A stretch of DNA of 16,101 nucleotides, taken from Erythrobacter sp. CCH5-A1 (lineage in GTDB: Bacteria > Pseudomonadota > Alphaproteobacteria > Sphingomonadales > Sphingomonadaceae). Made by a program: the position numbers and the translations under genes. Below, one piece after another: positions 1 to 5,551 of this stretch (the first letter of the stretch is position 1; every line of letters begins with the position of its first letter). The notes beneath the pieces are model-generated. The model made no database searches, was not told the origin of the DNA, and saw only the letters and a program-made list of their open reading frames with translations. The stretch is taken from NCBI RefSeq assembly GCF_001557115.1, contig NZ_LSKQ01000005.1, positions 1-16,101 of the forward strand, given 5' to 3'.

Positions 1-2580
1 GCCCAGCCCGCGCCCGCGCCCACCCCGGCGCCCGCCGCGCGTGCCAACACGATCCGCTCGATCTCGGTGGTCGGTGCCGAGCGGCTCGAGGCAACCACCA
101 TCCTTAGCTACATCCGTCTGCGCGTCGGCCAGGAATACACCGCTGCCGCCGCCGACGAGGCGATCAAGGATCTGGGCGCGACCGAGCTTTTCGCCAATTC
201 CTCGATCCGCAACGATAACGGCAATGTCGTCATCACCGTCACCGAGAACCCGGTGATCAACCGCATCGTGCTGGAAGGCAACAAGCGGCTCAAGAACGAC
301 AAGATCACCCCCGAGATCAAGCTCGCACCGCGCCAGATCTTCACCCGTTCCAAGGTCCGCGCCGACGTTGCCCGCATCATCGAGCTCTATAAGCGTCAGG
401 GCCGCTTCGCCGCGCGGGTTGAGCCCAAGCTGGTGCAGCTGCCGCAGAACCGCGTCGATATCGTTTTCGAGATCACCGAAGGCCCCAAGTCCAAGGTCCG
501 CCAGATCAACATCCTCGGCAACGAGAAGTTCTCCGACGGCGAGCTGCGCGGCGAGTTCGTGACCAAGCAGGCGCGTCTCACTAGCTTCTTCAGCTCGAAC
601 ACCAGCTATGATCCCGACCGGCTTGCCTTCGACCAGCAGAAGCTGCGCCAGTTCTATCTGACGCAGGGCTATGCCGATTTCCGCGTCGTCTCGGCCGTGG
701 CCGAGCTGACGCCGGACCAGAAGGACTTCATCATCACCTACGTGGTCGAGGAAGGCGAGCGCTACAATTTCGGCGAGGTCAAGGTCGACAGCCAGCTGCG
801 CGACTTCGACAGCGACGTGATGAGCACTCAGCTGCCGATGAAGGAAGGCGATTTCTACAACGCCAAGACGGTTGAAGACACGGTCGAGCAGCTGACCGAG
901 CTGGCCGGCCGCTTCGGCTATGCCTTTGCCGACGTGCAGCCGCGCTTCAAGCGCGATCCCGATGCCCGCAAGATGAACGTCACCTTCGTGCTGCGCGAGG
1001 CGCCGCGCGTCTATGTTGAGCGGGTCGACATCAACGGTAACACGCTCACCCAGGACAAGGTCGTCCGCCGCGAGTTCCGACTGGCCGAGGGCGATGCCTT
1101 CAACAGCCTCGCGGTGCAGCGCACCAATGCGCGCGTCAATTCGCTGGCCTATTTCCAGGAGAATTTCGAGGTCAAGCAGGTCGAAGGCAGCGCGCCCGAC
1201 CGCATCATCCTCGAAGCCAATGTCGAGGAAAAGCCGACTGGCGAATTGCAGTTCTCGGCGGGCTTTTCCTCGATCGAGCAGTTCATTCTGGCAGGCTCCA
1301 TCCGCCAGCGCAATTTCCGCGGGCGCGGGCAGACCATCGGGCTCAGCGTCAACTATTCGCAGTTCTCGCGCTCGGCGCAGGTGAGCTTCTCCGATCCTTA
1401 TATCTTCGATCGCAACATCTCCGGCGGGATCGACATCTACCGGCGCGATTTCAACAGCTTCAACTTCACCGGCAACGATCGAAACACGACCTTCCAGCAA
1501 GCCACCACCGGCTTCTCGATGCGCGCGGGCGTGCCGCTCACCGAATACATGTCGCTGGTCGGCAGCTACACGCTCAACTACGACGACGTGTCGCTCGACG
1601 AGACCCTGTTCTTCTCCGATCTGAACGGCGACGGCACCACGGAATGCGATCCGCTGCGTGCGGGACGCTTCCTGTGCGATTCGATCGGCAAGCGGCTGAG
1701 CTCGATCCTCGGTGTCAGCCTCAGCTACAACTCGCTCAATTCGCGCATCCGCCCCTCGCGCGGCAAGACCGTCACCCTTTCGGGCGAGTTCGCTGGCCTC
1801 GGCGGGGACGTGCGCTACGTTCGCTTCCGCGCCCGCGGCCAGCAGTTCTGGAACGTTGGCAACTCGGGCTTCATCTTCTCGATCCTCGCCGAGGGCGGTA
1901 CCATCATCCCGCTTCAGGAGCGCGCCGGCGCGGGCGTCGACGATGTGCTGCTGACCGACCGCTTCTTCCTCGGCGAGCCGCAATTCCGCGGCTTCGCGAT
2001 CCGCGGCGTGGGCCCGCGGGTGATCAGGCAGTTCTCGCAGCTCGACGCGTTCGGCCGTCCTGCGGTCGATGCCAACGGCAACATTCTCTACAATACCGCG
2101 CGCGACCAGGTGCAGGACGACGCGATCGGCGGGCGCAACTACTACCTCGGCCGCGCCGAGCTCGAGATTCCGCTGGGCTCGGGCGCGCGCGAGCTGGGGC
2201 TCAGGCCCTCGATCTGGGCCGACATCGGCGCGCTGTGGAGCGTCGAGACCCCTGTGCTCACCGTCAACCCGGCCGGTAACCAGCAGCGCAACAGCGATGG
2301 CCAGCTGCTCTACAGCGAGGGTGCGTGCGCCTCCATCGGCCCTCAGACCACGAGCCCGACACAGGCCGACGGATCGCCCAACTGCCGCCTGATCACGGGC
2401 GGAACCAACATCCGCGAACTCTTCCTTGGCGATTCGCCGAGCCCGCGCATCACCGCCGGGATCGGGGTCAACTGGAACTCGCCCTTCGGACCTTTCCGCA
2501 TCGACTTCGCCCAGACCATCCGCAAGGTCGAAGGCGATGACGAGCGGCGCTTCACCTTCAACGTAGGAACCCAATTCTGA
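1..2580 (+). CDS. bamA: BamA, outer-membrane protein assembly factor (5' end cut off by window)
   Basis: The reading frame is open from base 1, so the signal peptide lies outside the window. BamA is the core of the BAM complex and inserts beta-barrel proteins into the outer membrane. Residue numbers here count from base 1. A Pro/Ala-rich linker (about 1–17) leads into POTRA 1, which starts at IRSISVVGAE (about 18). Further POTRA domains, with lines such as NPVINRIVLEGN and YVERVDINGN, run to about residue 412. The 16-strand barrel occupies about 414–859. The conserved loop-6 RGF motif is at 663–665 (FRGFAIRG), and the protein ends in Phe (FNVGTQF), the usual C-terminal barrel signal. Two putative surface loops carry cysteine pairs (549/559 and 776/795), and an Asp-rich DLNGDG stretch sits at 540–545. 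The stop overlaps the ompH start by one base (TGATG), suggesting translational coupling. Identification is firm. Confidence 0.97.
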   Translation, partial: AQPAPAPTPAPAARANTIRSISVVGAERLEATTILSYIRLRVGQEYTAAAADEAIKDLGATELFANSSIRNDNGNVVITVTENPVINRIVLEGNKRLKNDKITPEIKLAPRQIFTRSKVRADVARIIELYKRQGRFAARVEPKLVQLPQNRVDIVFEITEGPKSKVRQINILGNEKFSDGELRGEFVTKQARLTSFFSSNTSYDPDRLAFDQQKLRQFYLTQGYADFRVVSAVAELTPDQKDFIITYVVEEGERYNFGEVKVDSQLRDFDSDVMSTQLPMKEGDFYNAKTVEDTVEQLTELAGRFGYAFADVQPRFKRDPDARKMNVTFVLREAPRVYVERVDINGNTLTQDKVVRREFRLAEGDAFNSLAVQRTNARVNSLAYFQENFEVKQVEGSAPDRIILEANVEEKPTGELQFSAGFSSIEQFILAGSIRQRNFRGRGQTIGLSVNYSQFSRSAQVSFSDPYIFDRNISGGIDIYRRDFNSFNFTGNDRNTTFQQATTGFSMRAGVPLTEYMSLVGSYTLNYDDVSLDETLFFSDLNGDGTTECDPLRAGRFLCDSIGKRLSSILGVSLSYNSLNSRIRPSRGKTVTLSGEFAGLGGDVRYVRFRARGQQFWNVGNSGFIFSILAEGGTIIPLQERAGAGVDDVLLTDRFFLGEPQFRGFAIRGVGPRVIRQFSQLDAFGRPAVDANGNILYNTARDQVQDDAIGGRNYYLGRAELEIPLGSGARELGLRPSIWADIGALWSVETPVLTVNPAGNQQRNSDGQLLYSEGACASIGPQTTSPTQADGSPNCRLITGGTNIRELFLGDSPSPRITAGIGVNWNSPFGPFRIDFAQTIRKVEGDDERRFTFNVGTQF

Positions 2581-3272
2581 TGACTCGTTTCACCAAGCTT
2601 ATCGCGCCTGCCGGCCTGATCCTTGCCGCTGCCGCTGCGCTCCCCGCCAGTGCGCAGGTCCAGGGCAACATCGCCACGGTCGATGTTCCGCGCGCCATCA
2701 TCGAGACCACTGCGCTGCGGACCGCTTACGAGCAGGTCAACACCACTTACGCCCAGCAGAACGAGCTGCGCCGCACCAAGGCCCAGGAGCGCCAGACCCT
2801 GCTCGTCAAGTTCGACAAGAACGGCGACAAGCAGGTCGACGATGCCGAGCAGACGGCGATGCAGAAGTCGCCCGACTTCGCGAAGATCCAGACGCTTGAG
2901 CAGGAGATCACCGCGCTCAACAACCAGATCGATGGCGCGCGGGTGTTCGCGGTCGAGCAGATCATCATGCAGTATCCGTCCGCGCTCCAGGACGTGACCA
3001 CCAAGGACCAGATCAAGATCGTGATCGATCCGGGCTCGCTGCTGTTCGCGCCGCCCGAAGCCGATGTGACGGCCAAGGTCACCGCCGCGCTCAACGTCCG
3101 TGTCCCGGCCGTCGGCGTCGTGCCGCCCTCGGGCTGGCAGCCGACCCGCGAAGGGGTGCAGGTCTATCAGCAGATCCAGCAGGTGCTGGTCGCGGCGACC
3201 ATCGCGCAGCAGCAGCAGGCCGCAGCCGCGGCGCAGCAGCCGGGCAACCCCGCCGCGCCCGTGGGCCGCTGA
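2580..3272 (+). CDS. ompH: OmpH/Skp family periplasmic chaperone with an EF-hand-like loop
   Basis: A 230-aa Skp-like holdase that should accompany unfolded outer-membrane proteins across the periplasm to BamA, encoded directly upstream. A signal peptide covers residues 1–25, with cleavage predicted after LPASA. Residues 45–135 are charged and helical, as in the Skp coiled-coil tentacles. The segment KIVIDPGSLLFAPPEADVT (about 146–164) matches the family's C-terminal strand-helix element. The protein is longer than E. coli Skp (about 160 aa) because of a C-terminal extension rich in Gln and Ala (200–230) and an insertion in the helical region. Residues 79–90 (DKNGDKQVDDAE) fit a 12-residue EF-hand loop with acidic or polar ligands at positions 1, 3, 5, 9 and 12 and Val at 8; position 6 is Lys instead of Gly. 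The family call is strong from position and architecture, while calcium binding is only inferred. Confidence 0.9.
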   Translation: MTRFTKLIAPAGLILAAAAALPASAQVQGNIATVDVPRAIIETTALRTAYEQVNTTYAQQNELRRTKAQERQTLLVKFDKNGDKQVDDAEQTAMQKSPDFAKIQTLEQEITALNNQIDGARVFAVEQIIMQYPSALQDVTTKDQIKIVIDPGSLLFAPPEADVTAKVTAALNVRVPAVGVVPPSGWQPTREGVQVYQQIQQVLVAATIAQQQQAAAAAQQPGNPAAPVGR

Positions 3273-3292
3273 TCGCGCGGAAAGGCTGACAG

Positions 3293-3766
3293 ATGAGCGA
3301 AGCGGGCAGCGCGGCGTCAGAGCCGCTCGATTACGATATCGTCAAGATCCTCAAGGCCTTGCCGCATCGCTACCCGCTCCTGCTGGTCGACCGCGTGAAG
3401 GCCATACAGCTGGGTGAGCGCATTCACGCGGTCAAGGCCGTGAGCATGAACGAGCAGTTCTTCCAGGGCCACTTCCCGGGTGCGCCGATCATGCCCGGCG
3501 TGCTCCAGATCGAGGCGCTCGCGCAGGCGGCGGGCATCCTCGGGATCGAGACGATGGAGCTTGCCGGCACCGGCAAGCTCGTGATCTTCATGGGGATCGA
3601 GAACGCCAAGTTCCGCGCGCCCGTGACGCCGGGCTGCCTGCTCGATCTCCATGTCGAGTTCACCCAGAAGCGCAGCAGGGTCTACAAGTTCAAGGGGCTC
3701 GCGAGCGTCGAGGGCAAGACCACCTGCGAGGTCGAGTTCACGGCCATGATGACCGATAAGGTCTGA
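3293..3766 (+). CDS. fabZ: FabZ, (3R)-hydroxyacyl-ACP dehydratase
   Basis: A 157-aa cytosolic hotdog-fold enzyme that dehydrates (3R)-hydroxyacyl-ACP to trans-2-enoyl-ACP in type II fatty-acid elongation. The N-terminal [13 protein letters not shown] signature is at 23–35. The catalytic His60 lies in [13 protein letters not shown] and the catalytic Glu74 in LQIEALAQ, both at the expected family positions, and the length is normal. A Shine–Dalgarno-like GGAAAGG at 3279–3285 sits 7 bases before the ATG. The gene follows ompH after 20 bases and is probably co-transcribed with bamA–ompH. In enterobacteria lpxD lies between skp and fabZ, and lpxA follows fabZ; both are missing here. That fits a sphingomonad outer membrane built on glycosphingolipid instead of lipid A, which is an inference. 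Confidence 0.97.
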   Translation: MSEAGSAASEPLDYDIVKILKALPHRYPLLLVDRVKAIQLGERIHAVKAVSMNEQFFQGHFPGAPIMPGVLQIEALAQAAGILGIETMELAGTGKLVIFMGIENAKFRAPVTPGCLLDLHVEFTQKRSRVYKFKGLASVEGKTTCEVEFTAMMTDKV

Positions 3767-3797
3767 GTTGCGAGGGCGCCTCCGCGCCCCCGTCCTC

Positions 3798-3830
3798 GGT
3801 GCTGTTTCAAGCCGTTCCGGCTTGAGCACC
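3798..3830. repeat. Bulged 13-bp inverted repeat downstream of fabZ
   Basis: GGTGCT, a four-base bulge GTTT, then CAAGCCG pairs with CGGCTTG and AGCACC across a TTC loop, giving a 13-bp stem. A second hairpin with the same loop, GGTGCC–TTC–GGCACC, lies at 3854–3868. The 3' arm of the first (GCACC-T-GCG, 3826–3834) can instead pair with the 5' arm of the second (CGCGGTGC, 3851–3858), so the folds compete. There is no T-tract. It could be a transcript 3' end, a REP-like element or an attenuator; the sequence alone does not decide. Confidence 0.5.
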
Positions 3831-4001
3831 TGCGGCTCGCGCCGTGCGCTCGCGGTGCCTTCGGCACCAAAGCCAGCGCATACGCAGGAGGTTGATGCGA
3901 TGCGTCTCGCCCCTGTTGGAGACACATGAGACACTGTTCAGGGGCCGAAATCCGCTCGATCAACGCGAGGCTTTCGATCGCCTCTCTCGATCAGAGGGGC
4001 A

Positions 4002-4075
4002 GGGGGCAATCACGGGGTCAAAGAGCGAGAATCGGTGTTATGCCTCTGCCCCCATGTAGGAAAGCGCATTCTCGC
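4002..4075 (+). promoter_or_regulatory. Candidate structured leader upstream of rpmE (interleaved inverted repeats)
   Basis: GGGGGCA at 4002–4008 is complementary to TGCCCCC at 4047–4053, and GCGAGAAT at 4025–4032 is complementary to ATTCTCGC at 4068–4075. The two pairings are interleaved, so they either form a pseudoknot or exclude each other. They lie 100–175 bases before the rpmE start. Ribosomal-protein genes, including rpmE in several phyla, are known to have autoregulatory leaders. Whether this is one is inference, and no transcription start is known. Confidence 0.3.
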
Positions 4076-4137
4076 ATCACGGCGGTTGCATTTCCCCGGC
4101 GGCACCGCTAAGCGCCCCGCTTCCCGTTTCATAGCAC

Positions 4138-4155
4138 CGCCGGTCGGCACCGGCG
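4138..4155 (+). promoter_or_regulatory. Hairpin next to the rpmE ribosome binding site
   Basis: CGCCGGT–CGGC–ACCGGCG forms a perfect 7-bp stem with a four-base loop. It ends 9 bases before the AAGGA element (4165–4169) that serves the rpmE ATG at 4178. It could influence translation initiation or stabilise the 5' UTR. Confidence 0.4.
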
Positions 4156-4177
4156 AAAGCTCGCAAGGAAATACGTC

Positions 4178-4405
4178 ATGAAGGCCGAAGGTCTCCCCGA
4201 TTACCACATGATCACGGTCAAGATGACCGATGGCACCGAATTCCAGACCCGTTCGACCTGGGGCAAGGAAGGCGATGTGCTCGCGCTTGATATCGATCCG
4301 CTGAGCCACCCGGCCTGGACCGGCGGCAAGCAGCAGGTCTCGGAAGGCGGCCGCGTTGCCCAGTTCAACAAGCGCTTTGGCGGTCTCACGCTCAAGAACA
4401 AGTGA
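4178..4405 (+). CDS. rpmE: Ribosomal protein L31 (bL31), cysteine-free form
   Basis: A 75-aa protein of the large ribosomal subunit that helps bridge the subunits near the central protuberance. The opening [18 protein letters not shown], the central RSTWGKEGD and the SHPAWTGG block are typical of alphaproteobacterial bL31. It has no cysteine, so it lacks the CxxC zinc-ribbon ligands of the zinc-binding form and should be zinc-independent. An AAGGA Shine–Dalgarno lies 8 bases before the ATG. It stands alone after a 411-bp non-coding stretch and is followed by an intrinsic terminator, so it is probably its own transcription unit. Confidence 0.97.
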   Translation: MKAEGLPDYHMITVKMTDGTEFQTRSTWGKEGDVLALDIDPLSHPAWTGGKQQVSEGGRVAQFNKRFGGLTLKNK

Positions 4406-4439
4406 CGCGAGACTTGCTGCGCGCTCGCGCGGCCTAGTC

Positions 4440-4475
4440 GCAGCGTCATCCCCGCGCAGGCGGGGATCCAGTCAT
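4440..4475. repeat. REP-like short palindrome
   Basis: GTCATCCCCGC–GCAG–GCGGGGATCCAG contains a perfect 8-bp stem, ATCCCCGC (4448–4455) with GCGGGGAT (4460–4467), and flanks GTC and CCAG. Its form resembles the dispersed intergenic palindromes with a GGGGATCCAG or GGGAATCCAG end found in many proteobacterial chromosomes (compare neisserial dRS3). Only one copy is in this window, so its repeat nature here rests on recognition of the motif. A further inverted repeat, GCTGCG/CGCAGC (4416–4444), overlaps its left side. Confidence 0.6.
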
Positions 4476-4508
4476 AAGGCTGCGCGGGTTTCGGCCCGCA
4501 ACGAGGGA

Positions 4509-4533
4509 GGCGGGCCGACGGGCTCGCCTTTTT
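4509..4533 (+). terminator. Rho-independent terminator of rpmE
   Basis: GGCGGGCC–GACG–GGCTCGCC forms an 8-bp GC-rich stem with one G·T wobble and a four-base loop, directly followed by TTTTT. It lies about 100 bases past rpmE and 20 bases before the 3' end of the convergent oxygenase gene, so it separates the two. Confidence 0.8.
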
Positions 4534-4553
4534 CGTTTCGGGCCGCAGCGCTC

Positions 4554-5189
4554 TCACCCCTGCCATGGGCGCTCGCGGTACCACTTGGTGATGACGTATT
4601 TGACGCCCTTCCTCACCTTCATCCCATGGTGGAGCGTCGCCGGGTTGACCTCTCCGCCGGGGTGGCGGTTGTTCCAGCACAGCAATTTGCCCGCCTCGGG
4701 CTGGAAGGTCTTGTCGAGCGCCTTGAAGCGCGTCGCTCCCCCGGCTTCGACGTCGTTCAAATAGACCATGAAGGTCCACGTGCGGTTGCCCGACAGGGCG
4801 CAGTATTTCTGGAAGTCGCGCCCGCCGGGAGTGAAGTAGTCGGTGTGGGGTTTGAACTCCTGACCCTCGGCATAGCGCTGCCCCTGGAGCGGCTCGCCGA
4901 AGGCCGGGTCGATGCCCGACAGGTCGGTCAGCAGCGCCTCGATCCGCTGCACGGCGGGCAGATCGGCGGCCAGATCGCAGGTCTCGCTGGTGCGGAAATA
5001 GGCATCGCCATTGTCGTCGGCGATGGTCGAGGGGCGGCGATCCCTGTCGATCAGCGCGATCAGTTCGGCGGCAAGGTCCGCGGGCACGAATCGCCGCTGC
5101 TGGAACACCGCGGCCTTGGGCGTGGGCACGCGCTGCATCGCACCCTGCGCGGTGAGGCGGTCGGCGACAGAATCGCTGAAGGTCGTCAT
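4554..5189 (-). CDS. Prolyl-4-hydroxylase-like 2-oxoglutarate/Fe(II)-dependent oxygenase
   Basis: A 211-aa single-domain protein of the P4H alpha-subunit type. It should couple oxidative decarboxylation of 2-oxoglutarate to hydroxylation of a substrate. The iron ligands are His115 and Asp117 in FKPHTDYF and the distal His187 in TLHHGMKV. Lys197 in RKGVKYVITKWYRE is at the position that binds the 2-oxoglutarate carboxylate. RTWTFMVYLNDVEAGGATRF (136–155) is the typical core strand pair. I start at the ATG at 5189: the frame stays open upstream to another ATG at 5360, but those extra 57 codons look unlike the family. No Shine–Dalgarno precedes 5189, and a promoter-like sequence ends just before it. 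No signal peptide is visible. The target is unknown; some bacterial relatives hydroxylate proteins such as EF-Tu. The gene stands alone, convergent with rpmE. Confidence 0.9.
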   Translation of the reverse strand: MTTFSDSVADRLTAQGAMQRVPTPKAAVFQQRRFVPADLAAELIALIDRDRRPSTIADDNGDAYFRTSETCDLAADLPAVQRIEALLTDLSGIDPAFGEPLQGQRYAEGQEFKPHTDYFTPGGRDFQKYCALSGNRTWTFMVYLNDVEAGGATRFKALDKTFQPEAGKLLCWNNRHPGGEVNPATLHHGMKVRKGVKYVITKWYRERPWQG

Positions 5190-5199
5190 GGCGGGCGGG

Positions 5200-5227
5200 A
5201 CAATAGAAGCGCCGGCCAGCGAGGCAA
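5200..5227 (-). promoter_or_regulatory. Candidate promoter of the oxygenase gene, giving a near-leaderless mRNA
   Basis: Read on the - strand, TTGCCT (5227–5222), a 16-base spacer and TATTGT (5205–5200) match 4 of 6 consensus bases in each box. Start of transcription about 7 bases later would fall only 3–4 bases ahead of the ATG at 5189. That would explain the missing Shine–Dalgarno. It has not been tested, and GC-rich DNA gives chance matches. Confidence 0.35.
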
Positions 5228-5380
5228 CGCATTTGGAAGCGCGCAACAATCTTGCGTCAATGCGCACGGAGCGCAGTTTTCGCTTCCCTTGGGCAAGGCT
5301 TTGTGCAAGAGGCGCGCCTCCCGTGCTGCCGCACTTGACGGTGCGTCCGCCATGCGTCAACCGCCTCCGCTCGCGCGGGC

Positions 5381-5408
5381 TTGGCAGCGACCGAAATGGT
5401 GGTATGCG
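5381..5408 (+). promoter_or_regulatory. Candidate promoter of tRNA-His
   Basis: TTGGCA (5381–5386), a 16-base spacer and TATGCG (5403–5408) lie 14 bases ahead of the tRNA. The -35 box matches 5 of 6 consensus bases and the -10 box 3 of 6. The position suits a short 5' leader trimmed by RNase P. Confidence 0.45.
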
Positions 5409-5422
5409 GGCAGGGGCGTGTG

Positions 5423-5499
5423 GCGATCATAGCTCAGCTGGTTAGAGCGCCGGTTTGTGGTACCGGAGGTCGTGGGTTCGAGCCCCATTGGTCGCCCCA
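5423..5499 (+). tRNA. tRNA-His (anticodon GTG)
   Basis: A cloverleaf folds fully. The acceptor stem GCGATCA pairs with TGGTCGC (one G·T), the D arm is GCTC/GAGC, the anticodon stem is CCGGT/ACCGG with loop TTGTGGT (anticodon 5457–5459), and the T arm contains GGTTCGAGCC. The CCA end is encoded (5497–5499). The base at 5422 is G and opposes C73 (5496), which is the extra G-1 that identifies histidine tRNAs. The GTG anticodon reads CAC and CAT. Confidence 0.97.
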
Positions 5500-5551
5500 T
5501 TTTCCCCTTCATGCTTGGCTGCATGCCCGCGCCCTGACAGGGGAGACTTGC

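Larger units (their letters stand above)
3767..4177. other. Gene-free, inverted-repeat-rich intergenic region between fabZ and rpmE
   Basis: These 411 bases hold no convincing gene. Several inverted repeats can be read by eye: 3774–3789 (GGGCGC/GCGCCC), 3798–3830, 3854–3868, 3909–3945 (GCCCCTG/CAGGGGC), 3967–3984 (GAGGC/GCCTC), 4002–4053 (GGGGGCA/TGCCCCC), 4025–4075 (GCGAGAAT/ATTCTCGC), 4110–4122 (AAGCG/CGCTT) and 4138–4155 (CGCCGGT/ACCGGCG). CTCGATCA occurs twice as a direct repeat at 3955–3962 and 3986–3993. No hairpin has a real T-tract. The first part may be the 3' end of the fabZ transcript or a chromosomal repeat, and the second part may be the promoter and leader of rpmE. A candidate promoter TTGCAT–17–TAAGCG (4086–4114) is weak. 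Confidence 0.6.

Noticed and set aside
3844..4059. Small + strand frames in the fabZ–rpmE gap, one with AGGAGG before ATG at 3895
   Set aside because: Despite the good Shine–Dalgarno the peptide (53 aa from that ATG) has no recognisable pattern and covers the inverted repeats. Comparative data would be needed to revive it.
4002..4075. Signal recognition particle RNA or 6S RNA in the fabZ–rpmE gap
   Set aside because: The conserved SRP RNA core (GGTCAGG and GGAAGG-type tetraloop region) is absent, and the fold is not 6S-like.
5190..5422. Possible island boundary at the tRNA-His gene
   Set aside because: No integrase, no direct repeat of the tRNA 3' end in the window, and no change in base composition.
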